Positions 46,424 through 58,334 of a stretch of DNA of 64,000 nt are shown here, in pieces (within the stretch, counting starts at the first letter, position 1; each line of letters opens with the position of its first letter). The position numbers and the translations under genes were made by a program. Source of the stretch: Lasiodiplodia sp. COLG20 (Eukaryota > Ascomycota > Dothideomycetes > Botryosphaeriales > Botryosphaeriaceae). The notes beneath the pieces were generated by a model. The model searched no databases. It saw nothing but the letters and a program-made list of their open reading frames with translations, and was not told where the DNA came from. The stretch lies in NCBI GenBank assembly GCA_009801085.1, contig VNWV01000034.1, positions 1-64,000 of the forward strand, read 5' to 3'.

Positions 46424-47909
46424 CAACCGAAGTATCACATCAGCTGGTACAATCCAGACACCAGGAATGACTGGGATAACTGGTCAGAAGTACTAATTAC
46501 CTCCGTTATACACACCACATCCGCTCCTCGTAGACAGGATCGTCGTGTTTAGTCATAATTATTGAATTCTACTCTATCTGTGCATACCTCGTACTTTTTC
46601 TACTTGACTGCATTACACGCTTCTTTGGCAACACTTTCACAGCAAGAGCAAGCACTACGACGCTATAACCTGTATTTCTCAAAGCTTTTATTCAGAATCC
46701 CTGTTCTCTTCGCCATTTTATAATTGCTAGAATCCCTGCGTGCTCGGAATCTTGACAACTAAGCCGAAGATGAAGACATTGTGATATTATTGTCATCTCG
46801 GTACGACTTTGACTTCAGCTACTCCATCACCCCGCCGATCCGAAGCAAGCCTGTTGACATGGCAATGCTGCACGAATCGTCGGGAAATACCTTCCTGGTT
46901 CATCCTACTCCAGTTTTATTACGCCTCGTGTCAGGGCGGCTGCAATTGCTGGAAAGATAAAGGGTTATTTCATATTACCAAATGAAATACCTACCGATTC
47001 CGAAATATTCTTCTGATCCGTACTGCGGGCCCAACATGGTTACGCCCAGCCTAAATCACCTGCTCAAATATCCTGACGATCTCTTCTATTCCCGCAATCT
47101 GGCTTCGACATCCCGTTTCCAGCTCTCAGCTGATTACATGACTGACCGTTTAACGGCTCGATAGATGAGAGGAGTACCACCATACTAGCGGTGGATGTGC
47201 TCGTTTATGTGTACGTACTACTACGAACCTGGTTTGAGGGGCCTTGGTGTTGGCCGTAACACTGGTAGGAGCAAGACTGTGTGAATAGAAGTCAAGGGGT
47301 TATTTGAATGAGCAGTCTGAAAGGTCCATGGCTCGGGTCTGGCCAGCTCTCCTAGTCATTCGAGTGATATGTCGCAGTTGCGGCTGCTGAGTTCCTCTTG
47401 CATATCCAGCTCGGCAATTGAAAACCCCCGAATACTGAATCAACCACAATAAGCATTGGAGATACTAAATCCGCCGTCTTCTTCATCACTAGTATTACTC
47501 GCAGCGATTTTGTTAAATTTTTAACAGCCCGGGTAGCAGGCATCAGTCTTTCAACGTGAATCCGCCCGGCTATCGAGTCATACACGGCCACGGTGACACT
47601 TTCGGGTGCAGTGCTGTATAAAAGTAGTTGCCAGTGCCGGAGCTTCGGATCGAACAGTATCACGAGTCCGACTCACGAAGCCTCATTGTTTTGCTCTTTT
47701 AAGAGGCCAATATATCCCGATTACCATCTTCTAAAATCTGGCTGAGATCTACTAACCTGAAACTTCTGTTCTTGAATTTTATTTGACATAGTGATGACGC
47801 GGCCGTAGTATGGAAGTAATGGAGACTACAGGTAGCTGGAGCGTAGATCGGCGCTCGAAGCTACCCTTCCTTTACATGAAATGGATATTGTATCTACTTG
47901 TAAGATTGT
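46424..47909. other. Intergenic, no gene
   Basis: About 1.5 kb with only short frames on both strands and no motif. It contains the 3' regions of two genes that converge. Confidence 0.5.
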
Positions 47910-49896
47910 TCAGTGCTGGTCGTGACAATGCAACGGCATCAGCTCCCCCTTCTCAACCCACCTCTCCACCCTTCTCAACACCCGCGCCCGCGTCTCCAGA
48001 AATGCATGCTGCCACGCAAACGTCTGCATTCCCCCCTCGCCCGTCCCCATCTCATCCGCTTCCTCCCTGCTCATCTTCCAGGCATCCTTCAGTGCGACTC
48101 TCGCCGCGTCATCGTCCACCCCCAAAACACCAACCTGCTCCTCCCATGCATCCATTTGCCCCTCCACAAAAGCAATCTCCCCACCATCCGAACCAACGGG
48201 GAATGCATACGCCTTGTGCACCGCAAAAAAGGCTAGTGCAAGCCTGTTGTGATCTGCGGCTAGCACATCTCGCACGTGGGCCTCGTTGTCGGGGCAGGGG
48301 CGGTCAGGCGTGCAGTGGTGCGGCGCTGCGGCAGCGGCGATACGCGACATGTATGCGGCATGTCCACCGGCAATGCTGTTGCCCATGATAACGAGGTGAG
48401 GGCGGGTATTGTCAGACGAGGCCGAGGATGAGAGGGAGTCGTACTGGATTGTCCAACGCACGTGGAGGCCGAGCGGGGCGGTGTGGCTGGAGTGGGCGCC
48501 GGGGGAAGGGGGCACGAGGGTGAGGGTGGCGGTGAAAAGGTTGTAATGGAAGCCTGTGCCGTGTTAGTCCTGAAACGGTGCAATGCGGCTGGTGTAGGTA
48601 GGTAGGTTTGCATGGCTGTCGACTTACCTCCATCGGCGCAGAAGTGCCGGTCCACGAGCAACAACGTCTCATTCATCGCCGCCCACGCCTCGCGAGTGAG
48701 AAGAAACCCCGGATAGCACGCCGCAGCCTTGAGGCCCTTGTCAGATTGCTGCACGGTGCTCATGATCAGCCTGCCACAGAATACAAATTAGCACGTTGTA
48801 CGCACACCATAACACACCCAAGTCTCCCTACTCACCTCTCCATCCCCGCTCCTGACCGCGCTGCCAGCGCCCGCAACCACGCGCAGCTCAAATCCGCCAC
48901 CCACGCCTGCAGCCCGCTTAGCTCGCGCAGCGTCCGCTGCGGCTTGCCCGGCGCCTTCTTCTTGGCGACGTGCGGCCGCACGTACGCGTACGACGCCTCG
49001 GCCGCGGCGTCAGGCGCCAGCCGAGCGCCGATGGTGCCGTTGAGGATGCCGAACGCCTTGTACTTGGACAGCACGTGGCAGAAGACGAGGAAGCGGGAGA
49101 GGGTGGAAAAGTCAAGGATTGCCCATTCGGTAGTGAGGGGCAGCTCGTTGTTGTCTGGTAATGGGGTTGAGGCTGCGTCGAGAATTGATTCGTCGAGGCA
49201 GATCGATGGCGGCGAGGAGGGGCATGATTGTGGGGCCGTTTCTGGAGAGCTGCAGGAGGAAGCGGCGTACATGCTCCCGGCGCTGCTGCTGGATGGGGTC
49301 GACGTGAAGTAGGGGCGGCCGTTTGGGCCGAGGACGCCGGCTTGCTCGAGATGGTGGCAGAGCACGGGCGAGAGTCCTGCGAGGACGGCGTCGCTGGCCT
49401 CGCCGAGGGACTTGTGGAGGACATCGATCAGCGAGGTTGGTTCGGCGGCGTGGTTCCAGCCAAGAATTTGGAGGGCCTTCTCGACACTTGGCAGGCCCAG
49501 CTTGCTGGGGTGGACTTCGTGCTTGAGAAGCTTCCTGCAGGCAAGCTCGGCTTCCTGGTGGACCTTTTGAAGCTTGGCCACGGTCTCGTCCAGCCAGGCT
49601 CTAACGGTATCCCAGACGTCTGGCATCGAGGACTGGAAGTGCCGGTAGACAACAAACGTCTCGAGCACCATGCCGGCCCGCAGCTGGCAACCCGTGTCAC
49701 CACCATGAGCATCGAACGCCATGAAGCCAGTAGAGTCTGGCCCGCCGGCGTTTCCTTCGACCAGATTCTTGAAGAGAATCAGAGCATCTGCGGCGTCTGA
49801 GGAGGCGCGCGCCATGTCGCTCATGAACGGGACGTAGTCCTGCTTCGTCCGTGCGCCCATGGGGCTGTCAGAGGTAGGGAACAAAATTGATGTCAT
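47910..49896 (-). CDS. Unrecognised 615-aa protein
   Basis: Three exons on the minus strand, 49896-48836, 48770-48628 and 48553-47910; both introns have clean GT..AG ends (GTGAGT..GGCAG; GTAAGT..CACAG with a CTAAC branch point) and keep frame. No signal peptide or membrane segment. The N-terminal 350 residues are mostly helical in character (VWDTVRAWLDETVAKLQKVHQEAELACRK), followed by a Ser/Pro-rich linker and a helical segment with HVLSKYKAFGILNGTIG. The C-terminal part has a beta-like FHYNLFTATLTLVPP and VRWTIQYDS, then a GNSIAGGHAAYMSRI segment and charged helices. I do not recognise the family. It is divergent from a P450 at 50687 (790 bp between starts), so the two may act in one pathway. 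Confidence 0.8.
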
Positions 49897-50686
49897 GATG
49901 AAGATGTGGCTGGATGAGTGGTGAATGCAAGCTTGAGTTCGACTACGACAGCTCTGTTATATGTTTGAGTTCTTCGCCATTAATGGCTTCATATCTCTCT
50001 TCACTGCCTCATCAGCGGCTGTCGAAGAACTCTTGAGACCCCACTTGTCATCACGGCATAAAATTTCGTAAAATCATCGGCAGTTGGATTCAGAGATCAC
50101 CTTACATGCATCGCTTGCCTGATGTTGCTCATACGCGTCTACATTTAGACAGTCGTGAGCATTTTACCGGATTGGGCAATCGAGGTGTTCCTGAAGGATT
50201 CGGGTTCTGATTCTAGCAATGTAGGATTGGCCGAGACCCTAGAAGATTGCTTCTTGTGGGCCCTCTGCATGATTGACTTTTTTATGATCGGCAGTGTTGG
50301 GTGTCTGTCCATGGAATCCTCCGTCTGGGGCCGATGCTGTTGGCATGTTTCACTCATAGGCAATTTCCGCAATAAGTGACGACGGCGGCGCGTGGCTGTG
50401 ATGCGGAACGAGCTCCCGTCAGCCCCGATGTAAGCCGGCTGAAGGGCGCGATACAGCCACAGACAGCTTCTGCCTGTTGCGACAAAAATATCATTCGATT
50501 CTCATGATTCTATACTCGTCCTTGGACGATTGTCATTCGATTATTCGAAGCAATCAACTCCGTGACGAATTGGTTCCGGGCTGAGTGCAAGAATAAAACA
50601 CTTCCTCTGCTCCAGAAAGTCCCGAAACTTCAACAAATCTACATCTTCTTTTCTCCCACTAAGCTCATTTCTTACCATCATCAACA
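49897..50686. promoter_or_regulatory. Divergent promoter of the 615-aa gene and P450
   Basis: 790 bp between two starts. No repeated palindrome was noticed. A short open frame pair at 50145-50379 overlaps on both strands and is not supported as a gene. Confidence 0.4.
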
Positions 50687-52547
50687 ATGCTTTCTACAAG
50701 CCAGGTTCACGTTATTGGCCTCATTCCGAAGTCTGCGTATGGAACTTGTCTGGCTCTTGGCCTTGTGCTGCTCGCCATCTACGTCTATGACCAATTCGTC
50801 AGTTTAATCCCTCAACGCTGCAATCAAAGAAATCGCTAACAGAACTTGGCAGAACTCGGTCCGCTACCGCCTCGCCAAGGCGCTTGCACAGCAAATTGGC
50901 TACTTCAAAAATGCCCAAGGCGAGAAAATGAAAGAACTCAGCTTCAACTCGCGCTTCGTCCGCTTTAGCCAGGGCCACGCCATGTCCGAGCAGGGCGTGT
51001 CCCTCGCCGGCACCGACCCCTACCTCACTTGGAACGACGGCAAGCCCGAAGTAGTCCTCACCCGCCCCGAGCACGTCAAGGACTTCTTCGGCCGCGAGTC
51101 AAAAGGTGCGCGCTTTTTCTTTTCTTTTTTCCCCTGTTCGCCAAGCTAGCCACGCCACCTCGCTAACAGCTCCTTCAATACAGGCCACGCGAAGCCGCCG
51201 CACATGGGCATGGGCCCCTACTTCGACCGCGTTCTCGGCTCCAGCGTCGGCGTGCTCAACGGCGACAAGTGGAAGGCCATGCGCCGCGTCTTCGAGCCGC
51301 ACCTTTCGCACCAGATGGCCATGGCCTTTTCCGCGCGCTTCGGCCGCGAGGTCGCCGCGTGGATGGCGGAGCTACCCGCTGAGTGGGCGAAGGCGGCTGG
51401 AGCCGACGGCGCTCCCTTCGTCGTGGATGCGGCGACGGCCTGCCGGTTCTTGCCGTTCAAGCTGGTCGCGCTGGCGCTGTACGGAGATGCGCTGTCTGAG
51501 AAAGCATATGAACGCCTGCTCGAGCTGAATGCACTGCATGAGAAAGTCATGTTGAGGGCATTCTTTGGCAAGGCAGAGAGATCGGAGGTGCTTTCACGGC
51601 TGCCGAGTGAGTCGAAGGCGTTGATGGATCAGTTTGAGCGGGAGTGGCGGGACTTCAATCTCGAGATCATTGAGAGGGCTGAAAAGGTCAGTTAGCCGTA
51701 TTACTTGTTTGCTGGGGACACGTACTTACGCATGATCATCTCTGCAGGAAAAGCTCTCTTGCCCTGTGGCCAAGATGCACCCATCAGTCCTCGACGGCTC
51801 CGTCACAGAACGCCAGTTTCTGCACACCATCGACGAGATCCTCTTCGCCAACATCGACGTCACTTCCTCCGTCCTCGCCTTCCTCCTCATCAACCTCGCC
51901 CGCAACCGCAGCGCGCAGACGCAGCTCCGCGCCGAGATCCTGGCCAACGCCGCCGACGCCGACGCCTACGTGCAGAAGACAGACACACTGCTCGAGCGCA
52001 CATGCATGGAATCCATCCGCCTCTGCCCCGCCGCCTGTAAGCATCAGCCTCTCGGCCCCCACCTCTTCCCTTCCCCCGCTGCGAATCCTCCTTTTCCCCC
52101 TGACCGAGACTGACATCGCCTGCAGGGTTCTCGCTCCCTGAGCACGCCACCGCCGACACCACCGTCGGTGGCTTCAGCATCCCAGCCGGCACTCCCTGCA
52201 TCATCGACTGGTGGCGCCTGAACACGCAGTCGCCCGTGTGGACGAAGCCGACGTGCTTCCCTGACGGCGAGACTCCAGATGGCACGGTGTTCCACCCGCA
52301 GCGCTTCGCGGCCCTCGCGCCGCAGGAGTACCGCTGGAGCTTCCTGCGCTTCGGGCTCGGCAGCCGCAAGTGCATTGGGAAGAATTTTGGGGGCATCATC
52401 ATGAAGGCGTTCCTGGTGCCCGTGCTGCGCGAGTGGCGGTTGGAGAGTGTGGGGCTGACGGCAGAGGAGGAGAGGGGGTTGGTTGAGACGAGGAAGGATC
52501 GGTTTGCTGTGACGCCCGACCGGAGGGTGAGGTTTGTGCCTGTTTGA
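50687..52547 (+). CDS. Cytochrome P450
   Basis: Five exons, 50687-50797, 50853-51105, 51184-51686, 51748-52036 and 52126-52547, give 525 residues. A hydrophobic anchor occupies about residues 10-35. The I-helix region reads DEILFANIDVTSSVLAF, where N-x-D-V-T-S replaces the usual AGxDTT (no acid-Thr pair in the standard place). The K-helix ExxR is ESIR and the haem loop is FGLGSRKCIGKNF with Cys468 as ligand. Intron 4 splits the codon of the Trp just after ESIRLCPAA. The atypical I-helix suggests an unusual oxygen-activation geometry or a rearrangement-type reaction, as found in several fungal metabolite P450s. The substrate is unknown; divergent neighbour is the 615-aa protein. Confidence 0.9.
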
Positions 52548-53770
52548 GAGAGTGGAAGGATGGATGGCAGTGCCAGGGTGGGTGGGGTGTGTTGGAGGAG
52601 GGGAAATGGGAGATAGAGATTGGTAGAGTGAATGATTTTTTTGCTTTTATTAGCTTCTTCGAAATCGTTGGAATGTTTTGCGTGAGTGCGCAACTTGTTC
52701 TAGCCGATGGTAGAGTGCGAGAAGGATTCCACTATTGCGGTCCATCTGCACGGTGTGCCTGCCCTTGCCGAACCCCGAGCTCCGGTGCTGCGTTCGACAG
52801 CTTTTTTTGTGCAGCCGAGTGCGATCTTCACGCACGTTGATGCAAGGATACTCCTGGCCAACCAACCACACGGATTTCAAACGAAAGCAGCGTAGAGGGC
52901 TGCGCAACTCGATGACGTGTTTGCCCCATCCATCCTTTAGAGGTAAACAGGGTGGCTACTCCTCCTGCAAAGTGCAGATCAGTTGTCTGTAAAAAAGGAA
53001 ATCCAATGTTTGACTAGCCGTAAGTAAGCCAAGTAGCAGGCAGCAGTGGATCTGCCGCCGCAAATCTGGTGTAATGGATTCATGGTGCGCTACGGTTAAG
53101 GCGAAGCCTTGCCAAGAAGGGGTGGCGCATTGGCTTTGCGGCCCGGTCCATCGGGTGGCGCTAGGCGGCGGCAGTTGAGCAATCTTTCCCCAGCCCCCAA
53201 ACATGGGGCCGAAAGGACTGCACCGTGTCTATATCATGCCACCGAATTGCGCGCACTGTTCCTTGTGTTGCATCATTTTACTTAGTGCGAAGTTAATTGT
53301 GCATTTATTCATTCCTTCGCTATAGTTGAAGTGGCGAGTTGAGCATTCCTTCGCCCCACCAATGTTCCTTCGCGCCACGTTGCTTGAAACAAAGCTTGTC
53401 ATGGACTCAGGTACCTTGCGCTGATGGATCCTTCAAGCTAAGCCACGGTCGCGGGGGAAAAAGCTTTGGTGGGGTTCTTGGAAGTTGGGGGCGACGTCTC
53501 ACACCATGAGCTATTTGATCGGCCTCGGGGTTTCGGCGTCTCGCCACGCGAGAGTTGTGCGAATTGTGCGAGCTGTGGTATGCATAAAACACGCACAACT
53601 TCTCTTGTGCATCGCTCTCGCTGTTTATACCTACCGATCATCGTCAGCCGCACCTGTAAAACTTGGACCACCAACACCTCGTCTTATTTTGAGATGACTT
53701 TATAGAGAGGTTGTTTCTCCAACGCATTCTCCAAAACTCATCCCAAAGCAATCGCAGCAGCCATCCAACC
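52548..53770. promoter_or_regulatory. Region upstream of the monocarboxylate transporter
   Basis: Contains three copies of TTCCTTCGC at 53312-53320, 53346-53354 and 53365-53373; the last two continue as CCCCACC and GCCACG. Such a cluster may be a regulator site. CGG-rich pairs (CTCGGGGTTTCGG at about 53524; the related CTCGGGGTTCGG on the minus strand near 52780) are also present. Short open frames here lack support. Confidence 0.4.
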
Positions 53771-55265
53771 ATGTCTAGCGTTTCGAGCGAGAAGTCAGCG
53801 CCGCAAGATGCGCAGCAGCGTCAACATGCCGACCAGGAAGCTGCCAAGCCCGCACCACCGGCAGCCTTCGACCCGCCTGATGGTGGAAGAGCAGCCTGGC
53901 AGACAGTCGCTGCCGGCTGGCTGTGCCAATTCTGCTCGTTCGGCTTCATCAATGCGTGAGTCCTGACCTTCAAGTCCGATTTCAGCATCTATACTCATCT
54001 TGTCCCCACAGCCTCGGCACTTTCCAGCTGGTCTACGAAACAGACATTCTCAAGACGACCTCCTCGTCGGCCATTTCCTGGATCTTGACCATGCAACTCT
54101 TCCTCATGTTCTTCCTTTCACAACCCGTCGGAATGATAGTCGACATGTTCGGCCCCCGTGCCATCCTCATGCCCACCTCTATCCTCGCTGTCGTCGGGCT
54201 CGTCGCCCTAAGCTTCGCCAAGGAGTACTGGCAGATCTTTCTGGCCCAAAGTCTGTGCTTCGGTCTGGGCGCTGCTGGTATTTTCGTGCCTGGCCTCGTC
54301 ACTGCAAGCCAGTACTTCAAGCGGAAGCGAGCTTTCGCCGTCGGCATAGTCGCCAGCGGTTCCTCCGTCGGTACGTTCAATATATCCCATCAACCACAAG
54401 CCCAGCCAGTCCACTGACATGTCGCAGGCGGCGTGGTGTTCCCAGTTTTCCTCGCCCAGCTCTTTGACCAGATCGGCTTCCGCGCCACTATCCGCTGGAC
54501 CGCCCTTATGGTTGGTGTGCTCCTCGCCATCGCCAACGTCCTCGTCGTGCCACCGATCAAACCCAAGGGCTGGGCCGGCCGCCGCACACTGCTCAGCGTC
54601 GCCGTTTTCAAGCAGCCTGCTTACGTCCTCTTCGTCGGCGGCTCCTTCTTCTTTTTCTGGGGTCTGTTCGGCCCGTTCAACTACCTCCCCCTGTTCGCCG
54701 AACAGGCTCAGAGCACCTATTCCATCGCCGCGTACACCGTCTCAATCCTCAAGTGAGTCCCAGCCAAATTTCCCTCCTCCACCTTTCCTGCCAGCTTTCT
54801 TCTAACCCGTCCCTTAGCGCAGCATCTATCTTCGGCCGCATCCTGCCGCCGCTCTACTCGGACCGCGTCGGCCACTTCCTCGTCATGACCGTTTGTGCCT
54901 TCGTCGCCGGCCTCTCCGTCCTTGTCGTCTGGCTGCCCATCAACACGCACCACTCGCTGGGCGGCCTCATCGTCTTCGCCCTCGTCTTCGGCTTTTCCAG
55001 CGGCGCCTTCGTCTCGCTCATCACCCCGTGCCTGCTGCAGGTCGCCGGCGGTCACACTGCCGACTTGGGCGCCATGCTCGGCACCTACTTCGCCGTCGCC
55101 GCCATTGCCAGTCTGACAGGCTTGCCCATCCAGGGCGCAATCACGGGGAGCGGCGACGATTTGATGGGGTTGATCGTTTTCTCGGGCGTGGCCATGGTGG
55201 TGGGCGCTGCGGGTTTGGCGGGGGCGATGGCGGTGCTGAGGAAGAAGAGGAATGCTGCTAATTAG
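53771..55265 (+). CDS. MFS transporter, monocarboxylate-porter type
   Basis: Four exons, 53771-53955, 54012-54370, 54428-54752 and 54818-55265, give 438 residues. The N-terminus has the family's DPPDGGRAAWQTVAAGW before TM1, as in monocarboxylate porters (P-D-G-G-x-x-A-W), and INALGTFQ, FGPR and GLGAAGIFVPGLVTASQYFKRKRAFAVGIVASGSSVGG mark TM1 to TM5. Twelve hydrophobic segments are apparent and the C-terminus is short and basic. Fungal relatives move monocarboxylates, riboflavin or pathway metabolites across the plasma membrane. Placed 380 bp upstream of the module 2 regulator in the same direction, it may belong either to that module or to the P450 pair. Confidence 0.9.
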
Positions 55266-55644
55266 TTAAAGCGTCTACGGACTCAGCTCGACCTCTCGGT
55301 CCAATCTTGTAGAATTTAGCTGAAAAGCGATATATGTATTCATGAACAAAAGTAGTGGTAGAAGCAGCGAGAATATATTTGAAATGTCTGTCCTTATCCT
55401 CTGTCATGGCTAAAAAAAAAAAAAGGACTCGTGATACCTGTAATAATATGTTGCTTTAAGTAAAAAATTATTTACCTCGACTCAAAGCTTATAGCACTAT
55501 CGATTTACGCTCCTGCTGTAGAGTGTTCGTTATGCTTAGTTATCTAGATCGGCCCGAGGTACATAATGCCGAGCTAATGTGCACTCGTTCTTTCAACCCC
55601 ACCTTTACATCGTCGTACATCACTAACAGTTTGTTCAAAGTACT
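55266..55644. promoter_or_regulatory. Intergenic region before module 2 regulator
   Basis: Contains a poly-A run (about 55411-55423) in the 3' flank of the transporter and AT-rich sequence. No TCGG-N6-CCGA site was seen, so the regulator is not obviously autoregulated through that element. Confidence 0.4.
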
Positions 55645-57844
55645 ATGAGTGTAGATCGCCTCGGCCCAAAGCGCGTCCGCCTCAGTGAGAGGACGATGCT
55701 CGCCTGCATCCATTGCAAAAGCAAGAAGCTAAAGGTGTCTTCTCGGTCTTCTTCAGCACGGGACGGCACATTGGCTGACTCGACGTTAGTGCGACGGCCA
55801 GGTTCCAAAATGTCAAACTTGTGTTCGAACTGGACGAGGTATTCCCTATTGAATGATTTCACATTGGAAACGGCGCTAAGAGATGCCAGATTGCTTGGTC
55901 GAGGACCCTGCGACAGGATTGCACAGGCCAAGAGACTACCTTCAATCGCTTGAGACCCGTGTCGCTTATCTCGAGGGTCTACTGCAAGAGGCGCGGCCTG
56001 ATGTCGCATCGGATCATTTCAATGGATTTGGTCAGCCGCGCTTTTCCCAAAATACTGGCCCAGCATCAAATGCAAGGCCACAGCATGGCTCTTTACTTCC
56101 CCATGCTAGGAATGAAACGCCGGCTCTGCAAGGTCCTTTTCCAGGAGCGGCGAGAGATGTGGAGGGTGAGGAGCTTGACGACCTGACTACCGATGTTGCC
56201 GTTTTGTGTCTCAGTGCGGCAGGCCGCGAGCCACACTACTTCGGCTCCTCCTGCGCTGTGTCGTTCTCGCGCATCGTGAGCGCTACTATGGGCTTTCGAA
56301 AACGCCATGGTAGCTCTCAATATAGTGGCGCAACCCCTCATTCCCACGAACAAGAGATCCAGCGGACAGTGTCGGTGTCGTTCCCATCTCCGGCTTTGGC
56401 TACCACCCTCACCCAGGCATATTTCAAGAACATTCATCCGCAATATCCGTTTCTCCATAAGCCTACCTTTCTCGCCTGGGAGCACGCCTGTCTCAGAGCA
56501 AATGCGGCTAATGCTCTCTCAGAAGCTGGAGATCTTGCCTTGTTCTTTGTCTTGATGGTATACGCAATTGGGTCTCTAACTCTTGGTCCCGCACATCGCG
56601 ATGTAGCTGAGGCTTATTATGTCATGGCGCTCGATCACCAAGCGACGGTCCTCGACCTCGATGGACTTGGGTCGGTACAGAGCATCCTTTCCTGTGCAGT
56701 CTATTCCATAAGATCACCAGTCGGTGTTAGTTTGTGGAAGCTCTCAGGAATGGCAATCCGACATTGCATTGAGCTCGGCTACCACAGAAGCATATCAAAG
56801 TATCACAAGTATACAGATACTCTTGCTGCTGAAATGTCACGCAGATGCTTCTGGGTAGCCTACGACATTGACAGGGTGGCTGCTTGCATCCTTGGACGAC
56901 CTGTAGGCATTCCGGATGATGCTATAGACGTGGAGATGCCGTTGGACCTCGAAGATGAGTACATCGCCAGAGACGGTCTTCGCAAGGAACCTCGTTCATC
57001 ACCTGATGATCCACCAACCTATTTGACCGGAGCAATTCATGTAATCAGACTCCGTCGACTGTGGTCTAAAATTGCATCCAACCTCTACCAAACTGCCTCT
57101 ACAGAGGCACCACCTCGCAGTATGACGGAAAAATTGGTGGTTGATCATTTACGTCAGGAGCTTGAGGACTGGTATTCTACAATACCCAACCCAATCGACG
57201 ACCCTGGCTCTTCACTGTCGGTGTTTGCCTCACAGTCGTGGTTCCAAATCGCATATGACCATTCCGTCCTTCTGCTCTACCGGCACCAAATAACCATGCC
57301 GGGGAATGAGGAGAACATGGAGCAGGCGTTTGCCGATTGCGCCCACCGGGCTCGAGAAATGTGCTTGTTGTACAGGAAGCTTTACCAAAGCCCGACCATT
57401 CAATTCACCTGGGGCTCGCTTCATATCCTTTTCGTGGGTGGAATGACTTATCTCTACTGCCTATGGAAATCAGCAAAGGTTCGCTTGAATTCCAGGCAGT
57501 CCGATGTCATTAGCACGTGTATGGCTTGCAACACGGTGCTAATCGTCATTGCGGAGCGCTGGAGTCAGGCGACCCCTTACAGAGATGCGTTCGAGACCTT
57601 GTCTGAGAGAACAATCGACATGATCTGCAATGAAAGAAGTGGAGCTTCGGATTTCAATTCAGACACAGGGAGCACACAGCCGCAAGGAACCCCCGCGGCT
57701 TTATCTCAAGGTTGGGATATGGGCTTGAATGATCTCTCAGTGCCTCATGAGACTGAGTGGCTTTTCAACGAGCTATTGCAGGGAATGAGAGACTTCCAAC
57801 AGCCTGAATTTGGATTCGAGGATTTGGGCGGTCTCACTGGCTAG
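55645..57844 (+). CDS. Zn2Cys6 transcription factor (module 2)
   Basis: Three exons, 55645-55734, 55790-55838 and 55890-57844, give 697 residues. The zinc cluster (Cys21, 24, 31, 38, 41, 48) is interrupted by both introns exactly as in the regulator at 41631, and exon 2 is 49 nt in both. The linker reads CLVEDPATGLHRPRDYLQSLETRVAYLEGLL, with a short coiled coil. The middle homology region holds NIHPQYPFLHKPTF, CIELGYHRS, RCFWVAYDIDRVAACILGRPVGIP and AIHVIRLRRLW. Unlike its paralogue it has no introns in the rest of the gene. It stands at the head of the enzyme genes of module 2 and is the likely reader of the TCGG-N6-CCGA sites in their promoters. Confidence 0.93.
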
Positions 57845-58334
57845 GTGTCATATTCAAGCTACTTTAAAGGCGAACTTTAAAAGGCGTGCGGTACGGAATC
57901 TCAGTAGCCTCAGTCTTCAATCGATCATACAACGCTCGTACTTTCAAGGCCACCTCTGCGCGTCTTTCTTAAACCTCACCAGACTTGGCTTTGTGGGATT
58001 CTTCCATTAACGCACCGCTGCACTCTGGGAATCTGAACGGGACCTTCGATGATTAAAAAGTCTGTTTGTAGTAGAATAATAGGATCGTTCCTCCGCCAAG
58101 CGATTGGTAATCGGAAATTACACCAATAGGAGTTCCGATGTTTGAGCTTCTTAGGAAACTCGGGCGGGGTGATCGGAAAAGCGATCGGATATTGTTTCCG
58201 GTGGCTCGGGAGAACCCGACAGCTCATAGATGCCAAGTGCGGGGATCTTCTTGCCAGCACCACTCCAGCTACTCACCTTTACCGATCATCTCTACTGTGT
58301 ATTGAGCTTTTGTGGCTTCTCCAATTCACGCATC
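57845..58334. promoter_or_regulatory. Promoter region of aldolase-like gene
   Basis: Space between regulator and aldolase-like gene. It holds several TCGG tetramers (58113, 58174 and 58186 areas) and a perfect TCGG-N6-CCGA palindrome described separately. Confidence 0.5.
58206..58219 (+). promoter_or_regulatory. TCGG-N6-CCGA palindrome, aldolase promoter
   Basis: TCGGGAGAACCCGA, centred about 120 bp upstream of the ATG at 58335. CGG-N6-CCG is the site class of the Zn2Cys6 regulators Ppr1 and UaY. The inner GAGAA is shared with the other sites of module 2. Confidence 0.6.

Noticed and set aside
54895..55116. Overlapping long frames inside the monocarboxylate transporter's last exon
   Set aside because: They are out-of-frame shadows of GC-rich coding sequence.
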